DNA of 64,000 nucleotides from Salsuginibacillus kocurii DSM 18087 (GCF_000377705.1 NZ_KB898627.1:186001-250000); one strand, 5' to 3'. Positions 24,675-34,785 are shown, counted from the stretch's first letter. The notes: generated from the letters alone by a model not told the origin. Translations and numbers: made by a program.

Positions 24675-26141
24675 TTACGACCAGCGTGAAGTAACCATTT
24701 TGCGGCGGGTATAGAAATTAACCCCATCCTGGCCGTTGGCGTGAAGGTCACCGTAGAATGACTTTTTCCAGCCGGAGAATGGGAAGAAGGCCATTGGGGC
24801 TGGCACATTAACGTTTACACCTAGCATGCCAACTTCAATATCTTCACGGAACTGGCGGACTGCGTTACCGCTAGAAGTATAAAGAACAGAGCCATTACCA
24901 AATTCAGATTGGTTGGTCACTTCAATGGCTTCGGTTAAATCTTTCACTCTCACAATTGAAAGGACAGGCGCAAAGATTTCTTTTTCCCATACATTCATAT
25001 CTGTTGTCACTTCATCAAAGATCGTTGCACCGAGGTAGAATCCTGGCGGGAGGTTTTCTTGAACATCCAGGCGCCCGTCGCGCACTAGCTTAGCTCCTTC
25101 TTGTTCTGCTTCATCAATGGCTTTGTGAACTTTTTGTAAGTGAGTGTCACGGATGACAGGACCAAGCGTTACGTTCGAATTAATCCCTTCACCCAGGGTC
25201 AGCTTATCTGCTGCCTGCTTCAAATTCTCAATCACTTCATCAGCAATATCTTCAGTAACAACGACTACAGAAGTCGCCATGCAACGTTGACCGGCGCTGC
25301 CGAAGGCTCCACCGATAATTCCATCAATTGTTTTATCCATATCGCAATCGCCAAGAACGATGGAGTGATTTTTAGCCCCGGCTAACGCTTGAACACGCTT
25401 CCCATGGTCGGCACCCGTCTTATAAACATGCTCAGCTACTGGCTGCGAGCCGACAAAAGAAATTGCATCCACTTCTTCGTGCTCAAGTAAGCCGTTTACG
25501 ACATCGTGAGCTCCGTGGACAATGTTAAGCACACCTTCCGGTAAGCCGGCTTCCATAAAGAGCTCGACAAGTTTTTCCGCGAGTAGCGGTGTTTGTTCTG
25601 ATGGTTTTAACACGAAGGTGTTTCCACAAGCAATAGCGAGCGGGAACATCCAGCATGGCACCATCATTGGGAAGTTAAACGGCGTAATTCCTCCAACTAC
25701 CCCTACTGGATAACGATACATGCCTGATTCAATGTTTGTGGCAATGTCAGGGAGTATTTCGCCTTTCATTAAATTTGGCGCTCCAGAAGCGAATTCTACA
25801 CATTCAATGCCCCGCTGTACTTCGCCATACGCATCGTCATAAGTCTTGCCATTTTCAAGGGTAATCAATTCAGCCAATTCTTCGTAGTGATCCATCAATA
25901 GCTGGTGGTACTTGAACAAAATACGAGCACGCTTCGGTACAGGCGTCTTTTTCCAAGATTGATAGGCTTGTCTTGCCGTGTTTACGGCCTGGTCCACGTC
26001 TTCTTTTGTAGAAATCGGCACTCTAGCGATTTCTTCACCTGTCGCTGGGTTTGGCACACTTTGATAGTTTTCTGCTTTTGATTCTACCCATTCTCCATTA
26101 ATGAAATTTTTCAGATTCGTTTCTTTTCGTGCTACTGTCAT
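24675..26141 (-). CDS. mmsA: CoA-acylating (methyl)malonate-semialdehyde dehydrogenase
   Basis: 488 aa, aldehyde dehydrogenase fold of the MmsA/IolA branch. It shows [24 protein letters not shown] (residues about 140), the NAD-binding [13 protein letters not shown], and catalytic Cys in [12 protein letters not shown] near 285. [21 protein letters not shown] is typical of the family. It converts malonate- or methylmalonate-semialdehyde to acetyl- or propionyl-CoA. Here it is last of three genes behind a sigma-54 promoter, after an alcohol dehydrogenase and a GntP permease, which suggests use on the oxidation product of a 3-hydroxy acid rather than inositol. Confidence 0.92.
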   Translation of the reverse strand: MTVARKETNLKNFINGEWVESKAENYQSVPNPATGEEIARVPISTKEDVDQAVNTARQAYQSWKKTPVPKRARILFKYHQLLMDHYEELAELITLENGKTYDDAYGEVQRGIECVEFASGAPNLMKGEILPDIATNIESGMYRYPVGVVGGITPFNFPMMVPCWMFPLAIACGNTFVLKPSEQTPLLAEKLVELFMEAGLPEGVLNIVHGAHDVVNGLLEHEEVDAISFVGSQPVAEHVYKTGADHGKRVQALAGAKNHSIVLGDCDMDKTIDGIIGGAFGSAGQRCMATSVVVVTEDIADEVIENLKQAADKLTLGEGINSNVTLGPVIRDTHLQKVHKAIDEAEQEGAKLVRDGRLDVQENLPPGFYLGATIFDEVTTDMNVWEKEIFAPVLSIVRVKDLTEAIEVTNQSEFGNGSVLYTSSGNAVRQFREDIEVGMLGVNVNVPAPMAFFPFSGWKKSFYGDLHANGQDGVNFYTRRKMVTSRWS

Positions 26142-26220
26142 AAATCATACTCCCTTTCAGATTATTTTCTACTTTCAATTATAAACCAAAAATCCGTGGA
26201 GAAAGATTCTTATCAACTCG

Positions 26221-27555
26221 TTATAAGAGTGAGTAAAGAATTACAGCTATCAACATAGCAACCATTGGCACGATAACGCTTACAAGAAAGATAGGCTTAT
26301 ATGCATTTCTATGAGTTTCCCCACAAATCGCTCTCACCGTTGTCACTACATAGCCATTGTGAGGCAGTGAATCCAAGCCGCCAGAAGCTAAGGCTGAAAT
26401 CCGATGCATCGCACCAGGATCAAGGCCTTTTGCTAAATAAATAGGAGCTAAGATCGGTAAAGCAATACCTAGTCCACCTGAAGCTGATCCTGTTAACCCA
26501 CAAATTACTGTAACAGCAATAGCTAACCCTAATAAAGGAGGACCATCCAAGTTGACCAGTACATCAATGAATGTTTGAAAAGAGGATACCTGGGCCGCTA
26601 CACTACCAAACCCTACTACAGCACATGTGTTGGCAATCGCTACGAGAGAGTTTTGCGCACCGGCAGCTAGTGAATTCCAGTATTCAGTAACAAACTTTAG
26701 GTTAAATACCCATGTAGCTACAATTCCCATCACTAATGCGACTAATGCTGCTGTTTTTGTAGGCATATAGAATGAAAGAACATTTAATACCCCGATGACA
26801 ATAACTAGAGGAAGGATCGCAAATATAGGTTTGGGCAACTTTTTATCAGCATAGCCATCAGCAGCTGCTGCAATTTCAACTGATTTTTCTTGGGTATAAA
26901 ATGGACTAGAAGGTGGCACTTCAAACGTCTCTCCTTGTGCGACTGCTTTTCGCACTAGGTGTCTTAACCAAAGACCGCCAACCGTCATAATGAATAAGCC
27001 AGTAAATACTCCTACAAACCCGCCTGCTGTCGGTGTGGTTTGAAAATGCTCAGCAGGTATCAAGTTTTGAATTTCTGGTGAACCTGGCGAGGTCATCGTA
27101 AATGAAATCGACCCAAATACTAAAGCTGCCGGAATAAAACGATGCGGGTAGTTAGCAATCCGGAACAACGACACGGCTATCGGATATACTGTAAACCCGA
27201 CTACAAATAGACTAACTCCACCATACGTCATAATCGCACAGGCACCAACTACAGCAAACACTGCCCATTGCGGGCCCATCGTCCGCCGTACTGTTTCAGC
27301 GATAGATTCAGCTGAGTTCGTATCCTGCATGACCTTACCGAAAATAGCTCCTAGTAAAAAGATCAAAAACCATTCAGCAAAATAGCCTGTAAACCCTTCC
27401 ATATAATAAACAGATAAAGCAGTGTTTAAATGAATTTCACCGGTGAAGGCCAGAAGGATAGAAGAGAGTAATGCGGCTATGATGATATTAATGCCTCTCA
27501 TAACAAGTATAATTAGCAAGGCCAATGAAGCAAATAACCCGATAAAACTTAACAT
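26221..27555 (-). CDS. GntP-family hydroxy-acid permease
   Basis: 444 aa with about twelve membrane spans. Family features include WFLIFLLGAIFGKVMQDTNSAESIAETV, AIMTYGGVSLFVVGFTVYPIA and GLTGSASGGLGIALPILAPIYL. GntP permeases import gluconate, hydroxybutyrate or similar hydroxy acids with protons. GAGAGG is 5 nt before the ATG. It lies between the alcohol dehydrogenase and MmsA, so it likely imports the operon's substrate. Confidence 0.88.
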   Translation of the reverse strand: MLSFIGLFASLALLIILVMRGINIIIAALLSSILLAFTGEIHLNTALSVYYMEGFTGYFAEWFLIFLLGAIFGKVMQDTNSAESIAETVRRTMGPQWAVFAVVGACAIMTYGGVSLFVVGFTVYPIAVSLFRIANYPHRFIPAALVFGSISFTMTSPGSPEIQNLIPAEHFQTTPTAGGFVGVFTGLFIMTVGGLWLRHLVRKAVAQGETFEVPPSSPFYTQEKSVEIAAAADGYADKKLPKPIFAILPLVIVIGVLNVLSFYMPTKTAALVALVMGIVATWVFNLKFVTEYWNSLAAGAQNSLVAIANTCAVVGFGSVAAQVSSFQTFIDVLVNLDGPPLLGLAIAVTVICGLTGSASGGLGIALPILAPIYLAKGLDPGAMHRISALASGGLDSLPHNGYVVTTVRAICGETHRNAYKPIFLVSVIVPMVAMLIAVILYSLL

Positions 27556-27590
27556 GGTACCTCTCCATTCTTTAGCATTTCGTCACCTTA

Positions 27591-28772
27591 TTACACGTGT
27601 GCATATTCGTAACCAAAAGCTGTTTCATAGAGAGATATAATTTCTTCTTTAGTGGGTACTTTCGGGTTATTTGCAGGGCTTCCGCTTTCAAGTGCATCAT
27701 CTGCCATTTTATCTAAAGCAGTGTTAAACTCTTCTTCACCTACTCCCCAGTCTTTTAAATTAGGGATATCTAATTGTTTGCACAGAGAGAGAACGGTATG
27801 GACTACCTTTTCTGAGAGTTCTAGTTCTGTAAGCCTTTTCAATTCAGGGAATAAATACAACCCTATTTCGGCTAAACGCTCCCGGCACTCCACCTTGGAA
27901 TATTCCAATACAGCCGGAAGCAGCATCGCATTTGAAATTCCATGCGGAACATGAAATAAAGCTCCAATCGGACGAGACATACCGTGCACCAAACAAACAG
28001 AAGAGTTAGAAAAGGCCATGCCCGCCTGCATTGAAGCATAAATCATTTCATCGCGAGCTTCTACATTTTCACCGTTTTGGTACGCTTCTAAAATATGTTC
28101 GGTAATTCGTTTAATCGCTGATAAAGCAAGGTCATCCGTAAATGCATGCGCTTTCTTTGAAATGTAAGCTTCTAACGCATGAGTCAGCGCATCTACCCCT
28201 GTAGCAGCAGTTGTGCTTTTCGGAGAAGTAATCGTTAAATACGGGTCAACAATGGCTATCTCCGGCATAAAAGCCTGCTGTTTAATCATCATTTTAACGT
28301 CTGTTTTTGTATTGGTGATAACGGTTACATCTGTAGCCTCAGATCCTGTCCCTGCTGTCGTAGGAATGGCTACCAGCGGAAGTGGATTGTCTGTAGCTGT
28401 TGTCTTGTCTTGAACATAATCACTAATTTCTCCACCATTTGTAGCTAATACAGCGACAGCTTTTGCCGTATCAATACAACTTCCACCGCCTAAAGCTATA
28501 ATAACGTCACACTTATTTGTTTGTATGAGTTCTAACGCTTCATGTACATAATGGTCAGTTGGTTCTGAACGAACCCCTAAATAATCAAAATACGTGACTC
28601 CCTTTTCCTCAAGGTAACTATGGCACTCTTTAACCAATCCTAAATCGTACATGACTTGGTCACTTATGATGAGTGCTTTATTTCCTACTTTCTTTACTTC
28701 TTCGCCTACTGTTTTAAAACTACCTTGTCCATAATTAATACTCCTAGGCAAATTGACTTGTGAGCAGGGCAC
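27591..28772 (-). CDS. Iron-containing alcohol dehydrogenase
   Basis: 393 aa from GTG 28772 (VPCSQVNLPRSINYG). The open frame runs up to 29009, but the extra 79 residues do not look like the family and the sigma-54 promoter lies inside them; AAAGGAGG sits 6-7 nt before the GTG. Family motifs: ALGGGSCIDTAKAVA (NAD), PTTAGTGSEATDVTVI, and metal ligands in GVDALTHALEAY and CLVHGMSRPIGALFHVPHGISNAMLLP. It should oxidise a hydroxy acid or alcohol to the aldehyde that the downstream MmsA consumes. 3-hydroxypropionate or 3-hydroxyisobutyrate are natural candidates (inference). Confidence 0.9.
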   Translation of the reverse strand: MPCSQVNLPRSINYGQGSFKTVGEEVKKVGNKALIISDQVMYDLGLVKECHSYLEEKGVTYFDYLGVRSEPTDHYVHEALELIQTNKCDVIIALGGGSCIDTAKAVAVLATNGGEISDYVQDKTTATDNPLPLVAIPTTAGTGSEATDVTVITNTKTDVKMMIKQQAFMPEIAIVDPYLTITSPKSTTAATGVDALTHALEAYISKKAHAFTDDLALSAIKRITEHILEAYQNGENVEARDEMIYASMQAGMAFSNSSVCLVHGMSRPIGALFHVPHGISNAMLLPAVLEYSKVECRERLAEIGLYLFPELKRLTELELSEKVVHTVLSLCKQLDIPNLKDWGVGEEEFNTALDKMADDALESGSPANNPKVPTKEEIISLYETAFGYEYAHV

Positions 28773-28809
28773 ATATAAAACCTCCTTTTTCTTCGTCACA
28801 CTATATGAT

Positions 28810-28825
28810 TGCAAATAGTGTGCCA
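28810..28825 (-). promoter_or_regulatory. Sigma-54 (-24/-12) promoter
   Basis: Minus strand TGGCACACTATTTGCA matches the sigma-54 consensus TGGCAC-N5-TTGCA exactly. It lies 38 nt upstream of the alcohol dehydrogenase GTG and downstream of the gene for a sigma-54 activator. Confidence 0.9.
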
Positions 28826-28989
28826 ATTCTACAAAAGGAGCAATAGCCACGTATTTAGTTTTTAATCCTCTGTTCGATGCCCCCGCAAACCACTGAACCG
28901 AAGCAACGTAGAGGTGATGAGCATACGTGTAAAAATTTATATTAGTAATCTCTTGTTTGTTGCCGCTGAAGCTATTGCCCAAAAAGAGT

Positions 28990-29037
28990 GTATATAAAAA
29001 TCTACACATGCGTGCAACATATGTAGATTTTTATATA
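28990..29037. repeat. Long inverted repeat between the activator gene and its target operon
   Basis: GTATATAAAAATCTACA and its complement flank a 15-nt centre (about 17-bp arms). It overlaps the stop of the activator gene and is about 170-210 nt upstream of the sigma-54 promoter. It may be a terminator of the activator gene, or the upstream activator site; the position suits the second. Confidence 0.6.
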
Positions 29038-30833
29038 CAGTATAGCTGAAGCTGGTATTCTTTTATTTTCTTATATAAGGTGGTGCGGTGAATCCCTAAT
29101 TGTTTGGCTGCTTTCGTTTTATTCCCCTCAGCTTCTGCTAAAGCTGCTTCAATTACTGCTTTTTCATGTTCTCCTCGTTCTTTTTTTATCGGAGGGAGAT
29201 TTGTGCCGGCCTCTATGCTGTTTTCATGCGCTTGCAAATAATCCGGCAAATCTTGGTGTCTGATTTTGTCTGTGTCTACTAGCGTGAGTAATTGTTCGAC
29301 TACATTTACCAATTCGCGAATATTACCAGGCCACTCATAGCTCATAAGAGCAGACATTGCCTTCTTTTCCAATAGTTTCGGGCTTACCTGGTGCTTTTTC
29401 GCGGCCGTCTGCACATGGTATTCAATTAAATCTGGAATATCTGCTTTTCGATTTCGCAGTGGGGGAATTTGAATACGGATGACATGCAACCTATAATAAA
29501 GGTCCTCCCTAAACTCGCCACTCTTAATTTTTTCTGCTAAATCTTGATTAGTAGCAGCAATAATACGCACATCAAGGGGAATAAAGTGGCTGCCTCCCAC
29601 TCGTACAACCTCTTCTTCTTCTAACACCCTTAACATCTTCGTTTGCATTTGCAAAGGCATATCGCCAATCTCATCTAAAAAGAGTGTACCGCCGTTTGCG
29701 ATTTCAAACTTTCCCGGCTGACCGCCTTTTTTGGCTCCTGTAAAGGCACCTTCTTCATATCCAAATAATTCCGCTTCCAATAACTGTTCTGGAATTGCAG
29801 CGCAATTGATGCTTACAAAAGACGCTTCTTCTCTTTTACTCATGTTGTGAATGGATTGAGCAAACATTTCTTTACCTGTGCCACTTTCCCCCGTAATCAA
29901 TACAGTTGCTTTTGTTTGTGCAGCTTTCCTCGCTTTACTTTTACTTACCTGCAACGCACTGCTTTCACCGATCATATTTTCAAAGGTATATTTCTTTCGG
30001 TTTTGACCGCTTGCTACTATTTCTTTGGCGGGAGATGCAGCTGTTTGAATTTGTGTCGCGTTTTCTAAAATGCGGTATAGATCAGTTACACCTTCGAAAA
30101 TGAGCATCCCAATGGCACCTATGACGTGATTATCTTTCCAGATTGGAATGCGGTGGACAATCATCTTTTGGCCTTGGATAATCTGCGTTTTTCCCCGTTC
30201 AGGAATACCAGTTTCGACGGTTTTATGTAGTTGGGTGTTTTCGATTACTTCAGTAACGCTTCTTCCATTTACATCTTCATCTGGCTTTATCCCTAAAAAA
30301 TTTCGATAAGCTTCATTCATCTTTTGAATGTTAGCGTCTGCATCCACAACTGCCACGCCTTCATAAGCAGTTTCAAGCACCACACTCAATATTTCTGCAT
30401 TATGCTTGCTAGATGAACTGAATGCTTTATAAGCGTCCAGAATTTGTGCGGAGTTTACGGTGCCAACCAGCTTATGATCATAATTAACCACAGGGAGTGT
30501 CTTTTGCTGAGTAGGTAAATCTAGTACAGAGTCATCTGGAAAACTAACGGTTGTCGCTTCGATCCAACGATCTTCAACCTTTTGATCCAACGCGAAGCCA
30601 CTTTGCAACAGTTCATTAACTTTTTCTTGGGTGATAAGCCCTTCCACTTCATGATCACGAGAAATAACAATCAGATCTTGTCCCTTGCTGAGAGTTAACA
30701 TTTCCAGCACATGGCTCAGCTGCCGATTGTCGACCATTAAAATATAAGGCGTCTCCATCCAATGTTTCACTTCATAACCTACTTCGCTGCTATGGGCATT
30801 TGCAAACGATAATCGATCCATCGGCTGACTCAT
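29031..30833 (-). CDS. Sigma-54-dependent activator (CBS-PAS-AAA-FIS)
   Basis: 600 aa. A CBS-like pair lies in the first 135 residues, a PAS domain at about 145-250 (LETAYEGVAVVDADANIQKMNEAYRNFLGI), then the AAA+ domain: Walker A GESGTGKEMFAQ, the sigma-54 contact loop GAFTGA, Walker B GGTLFLDEIGDMP, and the arginine finger region FREDLYYRLHV. A FIS-type helix-turn-helix closes it (NKTKAAKQLGIHRTTLYKKIKEY). GGAGAAGG precedes the ATG. It sits directly upstream of the operon with a perfect sigma-54 promoter, so it is its activator; the PAS or CBS part should sense the inducer. Confidence 0.95.
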   Translation of the reverse strand: MSQPMDRLSFANAHSSEVGYEVKHWMETPYILMVDNRQLSHVLEMLTLSKGQDLIVISRDHEVEGLITQEKVNELLQSGFALDQKVEDRWIEATTVSFPDDSVLDLPTQQKTLPVVNYDHKLVGTVNSAQILDAYKAFSSSSKHNAEILSVVLETAYEGVAVVDADANIQKMNEAYRNFLGIKPDEDVNGRSVTEVIENTQLHKTVETGIPERGKTQIIQGQKMIVHRIPIWKDNHVIGAIGMLIFEGVTDLYRILENATQIQTAASPAKEIVASGQNRKKYTFENMIGESSALQVSKSKARKAAQTKATVLITGESGTGKEMFAQSIHNMSKREEASFVSINCAAIPEQLLEAELFGYEEGAFTGAKKGGQPGKFEIANGGTLFLDEIGDMPLQMQTKMLRVLEEEEVVRVGGSHFIPLDVRIIAATNQDLAEKIKSGEFREDLYYRLHVIRIQIPPLRNRKADIPDLIEYHVQTAAKKHQVSPKLLEKKAMSALMSYEWPGNIRELVNVVEQLLTLVDTDKIRHQDLPDYLQAHENSIEAGTNLPPIKKERGEHEKAVIEAALAEAEGNKTKAAKQLGIHRTTLYKKIKEYQLQLYCI

Positions 30834-31055
30834 TTTACCTTCTCCCCTTTGTTTCCGAGCTTATTCTTGGCTGCACGTGCTTTTGATTGCGAAAGTATAC
30901 ATTTAGCCAACAGAAATGAGAGCCACTTCTTTCCCTTGGACGATAGTTGCTTCCATTATATCACTTGATAAAATCTTTATGAGAAACGTTATATGACCTC
31001 CTCGTTTCTTATTTTTCTAACCAATGTGTCCTTAGATATTTACAGCCCCCCATTT

Positions 31056-31093
31056 AAAAAACAGCTCCGGATAAAATACCGAAGCTGTTTTTT
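31056..31093. terminator. Bidirectional terminator
   Basis: AAACAGCTCCGG and CCGAAGCTGTTTTTT form a stem with T-runs on both strands, between the ROK gene end and the activator promoter region. Confidence 0.75.
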
Positions 31094-31138
31094 AGAGCAC
31101 TAATGAGTTTGTTTGCCATGCTTAGTTTTGTATATTTT

Positions 31139-32011
31139 TTAGTGTGATTCGGCCTCGGCCTCTTTCGCAAGCAATAAACAGCCTACAATGCCAGAACGTC
31201 CTTCTAATCCAGGTGTTACAATATATGATTCTAAATCATCAGTCGGAACATAGCCTCCCATGAAGGTTTTGAATTCTTCATGAATTAGAGGCAGAAGATG
31301 AGGTTGCTGCATCACGCCTCCCCCTAAAATAATCCGTTCTGGTCGTAAAACCAGTGTATAGCTTACGAGGGCCTGGGCTAAATAATGGGCTTCTAAACGC
31401 CATACCTCTTCCTTGTCAGCCAATGTTTGAGCTTTAGCTCCGTATCTCGCTTCGATTGCCGGCCCCGCTGCCAACCCTTCTAAACAGTTGCTGTGATAAG
31501 GGCACGCCCCTTCGTACTTATCATCTGGATGTTTCTGTACCATAATATGACCCATCTCAGGATGACCATGCCCTTCTAATATGCGGCCGTCAATAATCGC
31601 TCCGCCGCCAACACCTGTACCTACCGTTAAATACAGGCAGCTGTTCAGACCTTTGCCGCTTCCTTTATGATACTCACCATAAGCAGCAGCGTTTACATCA
31701 GTCGTCCAGGCCACCGGCACGTTATAACGTTCTGCCACATCCTGGCGCAGCGGATAATTCCCCCAATTCGGTTTTGGGGTCGAGGTAATGTAACCATACG
31801 TATCGGAAGATGTATTCACGTCTATTGGACCAAACGAGCCAATTCCAATGGATCGCAGTGAAAACTGATCAAAAAACGCAAATACTTCTTTCATTGTTTC
31901 AGGTGGTGTTGTTGTCGGGATTGTAACGCTATCCATTATGTCAAACGTATCAGGATTGGCGACACTACATACAAACTTTGTACCACCTGCTTCAATTGCT
32001 CCATAAACCAT
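31139..32011 (-). CDS. ROK-family sugar kinase (fructokinase-like)
   Basis: 290 aa. N-terminal ATP motif GAIEAGGTKFVCSV, then FGPIDV, WTTDVNAAAYGEY, the sugar-ATP region LYLTVGTGVGGGAIIDG, and the ROK zinc-binding site (HPEMGHIMVQKHPDDKYEGACPYHSNCLEGLAAG, with the CxxHxxCxEGLA core). This pattern is that of Gram-positive fructokinases (ScrK/GmuE-like). ATG 32011 is chosen; a TTG at 32023 has no spacing from its site. Monocistronic, so the sugar is not further defined. Confidence 0.9.
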   Translation of the reverse strand: MVYGAIEAGGTKFVCSVANPDTFDIMDSVTIPTTTPPETMKEVFAFFDQFSLRSIGIGSFGPIDVNTSSDTYGYITSTPKPNWGNYPLRQDVAERYNVPVAWTTDVNAAAYGEYHKGSGKGLNSCLYLTVGTGVGGGAIIDGRILEGHGHPEMGHIMVQKHPDDKYEGACPYHSNCLEGLAAGPAIEARYGAKAQTLADKEEVWRLEAHYLAQALVSYTLVLRPERIILGGGVMQQPHLLPLIHEEFKTFMGGYVPTDDLESYIVTPGLEGRSGIVGCLLLAKEAEAESH

Positions 32012-32197
32012 GCTTAGCAACAACCTTTCCTATTCGATTTCACTTCTGTATGTAAGAGGTTTTCTTTCCTCAAATCAAAGCGCTCCCTTCATTTTATACT
32101 GCTATGCTGAGACTTTCAATTCACCTATGCCGGCACATCTTTTCATAGGCTCACGCAGTAAAAAAGCAGAGGCTTTTATTTTCAGTATCTACTTTCC

Positions 32198-32450
32198 TTT
32201 TAACGATATCCTGTTCTACTGCACACTTCCTGTTTTATTCGTTGGATCAGAAGCGAAAGACATACCCTTCATGAACATAGAAAACCAAGCCTCCTACAAG
32301 GAACACGTCAAACGGGTCAATGACGAGGGAGCATTCATTCCCGGAATTTGGTAGCCTGAAGATGAGGAAGAGAGAAGAACGATGCAATTTCCTTTTCCAA
32401 GCTCTGAGGGGGGAGCTGCATACAAAAGATACCCAATAAGTGGATTCTAG
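32198..32450 (+). pseudogene. Possible decayed coding remnant
   Basis: A frame reading AKDIPFMNIENQASYKEHVKRV and DEGAFIPGIW, a stop, then PEDEEERRTMQFPFP continues in the same frame to another stop. The composition looks coded, with no start, no family match and an internal stop. Kept only as a possible remnant in an otherwise gene-free gap (32030-32510). Confidence 0.2.
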
Positions 32451-32509
32451 CGTGTTTGATATAGAGAATAACTTTAAAGAGTTATTCAGCTAATTATGAG
32501 AATCATCAT

Positions 32510-33124
32510 CTATTTTTTTAGGCGCTGTCTTTGTACTAGTACGCCCATACATGACATTAAAGCTACAACGAGTAAAAACACCCATCGCATGGACTCGTCT
32601 AAATCAGTCAAAACCGTAATTGGCGCCAACCTGTTGGTGAGCAGATTATTAAAATAACTATTTAAAAAGACAAAACTGTAAAATAGAAAGAAACCAGTAA
32701 TAGCACCTGCTACAGCGCCATTTTTATACGGGGGCGCAGGAGTGAATTTTAGTAAAATGCAGCCGGCAATGATCAATAATATTTGGATTTCGTGCTTATT
32801 AAGTGCTCCGTCTATTAGTAAATCTATCAAATTACTAAACCAAATTACCCCGATAGTAACGAATAATAGTGCTTTAATGTTCCAATCGTTCCATTTTAAA
32901 TAAAAAGTAACAAATAAGACGATAAAAATGACTGGCGACAACGCCAGGATACCTAGTAAATGAATAAGCCCATTAACTTGGCCAGGTTCTTGAAAGAAAA
33001 TTCGATCAAAAATTGATATGGTCGCGAAAAAACCACACCACCCTATTATTAGCGTTGTACATAAAGCGAGTAATACTCTCACAGTAACCTTCCCTTCGAT
33101 CATTCCTCTTGTAAGTCCTATCAA
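32510..33124 (-). CDS. Hypothetical membrane protein
   Basis: Up to 204 aa with about six hydrophobic spans (VRVLLALCTTLIIGWCGFFA, LIHLLGILALSPVIFIVLF, ALLFVTIGVIWFSNLIDLL and others). No family recognised. The start is unclear: TTG 33124, ATG 33103 with the site too close, or GTG 33082 with GGGAAGG 5 nt upstream; the last keeps all spans. It is followed upstream by a second membrane protein of similar size and layout on the same strand, so the two may form a pair. Confidence 0.6.
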   Translation of the reverse strand: MIGLTRGMIEGKVTVRVLLALCTTLIIGWCGFFATISIFDRIFFQEPGQVNGLIHLLGILALSPVIFIVLFVTFYLKWNDWNIKALLFVTIGVIWFSNLIDLLIDGALNKHEIQILLIIAGCILLKFTPAPPYKNGAVAGAITGFFLFYSFVFLNSYFNNLLTNRLAPITVLTDLDESMRWVFLLVVALMSCMGVLVQRQRLKK

Positions 33125-33263
33125 GTTGAACGACCAGTCCCGCCGGTTCCTTCAGATAGAGGATTAATTTCATAAAAAAACAGCCATGTACCAACAAGAG
33201 ATGGCTGTTTTCAATCTCCCACTTATAGTTTTCCGGAACCACGTTCGACAACTGTGGCAAAGC

Positions 33264-33854
33264 TTATCGTATGTGCTTCTCTTCTCTATCGGATACTTTT
33301 TTCTCCACTACGCCACCAACTGCACTTGCAGTGATTAGAAAAAGAAGAGATGGTATAGACTCACCTAAAGGTAGACCAATAATTCCAGCATACAAAACCG
33401 TTTCATACCAGTGAGTACTTCCAAGTGCAAAAGGAAGTAACACCGTCACGCTATACCCTAAAGTAAACCCGAGCACAACACCCTTACCATAATCATTCCC
33501 TTTATGGCGAAGTAACAGAATAAAAGTAAGTATAGTTACAAGTAGCTGAATTCCCATAAAATCCGTAACAGGAACTCCTAAAAAATGAAGTCCATAGAAG
33601 ATAAACCACGAAATGAGTCCCGATACCAACAGTTTTTGGACGTGCCAACGCTTGAAATTCCTCAAGAAAACAAACAAGAACACCAGCGAAGCAACTGGTA
33701 GTAGGACGAAAAAGCCACCGACCATAAAGCTTCCAACCAGACCAGCTGCAGGATCCGAACCAAATGGAGCAAACCGTTCATACATATTAAGTAAAAAGTA
33801 AGCGCTGAAACAAACAAAGTATACAGCTGTCAGCAAAGACGTAAGTAATTTCAT
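33264..33854 (-). CDS. Hypothetical membrane protein
   Basis: 196 aa, about six hydrophobic spans (LLTSLLTAVYFVCFSAYFLL at the start, then LVGSFMVGGFFVLLPVASLV and more) and a charged C-terminal tail (EKKVSDREEKHIR). ATG with AAGGAG upstream. It resembles the next membrane protein in size, span layout and the motif order ending in a lysine-rich tail, but I see no clear sequence identity. Function unknown. Confidence 0.65.
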   Translation of the reverse strand: MKLLTSLLTAVYFVCFSAYFLLNMYERFAPFGSDPAAGLVGSFMVGGFFVLLPVASLVFLFVFLRNFKRWHVQKLLVSGLISWFIFYGLHFLGVPVTDFMGIQLLVTILTFILLLRHKGNDYGKGVVLGFTLGYSVTVLLPFALGSTHWYETVLYAGIIGLPLGESIPSLLFLITASAVGGVVEKKVSDREEKHIR

Positions 33855-34149
33855 CCATTGTTCTCCTTAACATGGTTTAGCAGTAAAGACAAAGCGTAAC
33901 ATACCCCGAAACAAGACAGCAATGAACGGGAACCCAAACATTTCAGTTCATTATTGTATCTCCCGTTTTATAGCGAGAATGATCCTCCCCTAATATCTCA
34001 TCCTTTAATAGGCGAAGAGGTAGAAAAAGTTTAAGTTTTCTTCTCAGTTTTTTTGGCATATATACTAATACATATATACATTGCAAGCGCACTGTTTTTT
34101 TCTGAAAATTCAGTATAGTATCGCTAACTTTGTATAGGGAGGAAAATGA

Positions 34150-34722
34150 ATGGATCGTTCAATTACCCACGCTTTAACTGGTGAAGTGATTACCTTTTTA
34201 GAAACTACAGCAGAGACAAATGGTGAATACTTATTGATTAAAGTAGACCTGCCACCTGGAGGTGATGGACCTCTCAAGCATTACCATTTAGCGTTCGAAG
34301 AAGCATTTGAAGTGATCGAAGGAGAACTTGAGTTAATCGTAGGAGATGAATTAATCATTTTAGAGGCAGGCGGAACAAGGACCGTACCAAAAACGGTGCA
34401 TCACCAGTTTAAGAACGCTTCCGTCAATCAGCCAGTTAGCTTTCATGTGAAGATTACCCCTCCCCACGAATTCGAAGATTCTATGCGCATGCTATACGGA
34501 ATTATTGCAGATGGTGAATCAAACAAAAAAGGGGCGCCAAAAAGCCTTTTGAAATCTGCTTTAATTCTAGACATGCAAGATACTAAACTCACGAAAATGC
34601 CTCTCCTGCTGCAAAATTTTCTTTTCAACATACTGGTGAAGAAAGCTAAGAAAAAAGGGATAGAGGCAGAACTGCGGCGTAAATATGTCCCGATCGAAAA
34701 ACCACCCGAACATGCCTCTTAA
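34150..34722 (+). CDS. Cupin-domain protein
   Basis: 190 aa. The first half is a cupin beta barrel: motif 1 GPLKHYHLAFEEAFEVIEGELEL has the metal-ligand His and Glu, motif 2 is GTRTVPKTVHHQFKN. The second half is helical and ends KYVPIEKPPEHAS. GGGAGG is 9 nt before the ATG. Enzyme or sugar-binding function cannot be assigned; it stands alone between divergent promoters. Confidence 0.8.
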   Translation: MDRSITHALTGEVITFLETTAETNGEYLLIKVDLPPGGDGPLKHYHLAFEEAFEVIEGELELIVGDELIILEAGGTRTVPKTVHHQFKNASVNQPVSFHVKITPPHEFEDSMRMLYGIIADGESNKKGAPKSLLKSALILDMQDTKLTKMPLLLQNFLFNILVKKAKKKGIEAELRRKYVPIEKPPEHAS

Positions 34723-34785
34723 ATACAGCACCTGCTCTTCTTGCTAAAAAATGAATCTGGTAAAGGCGAATGTTGATAATTTAAA

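Noticed and set aside
27591-29009. Long form (472 aa) of the iron alcohol dehydrogenase
   Set aside because: The extra N-terminus covers the sigma-54 promoter and lacks family similarity; GTG 28772 has an ideal ribosome site.
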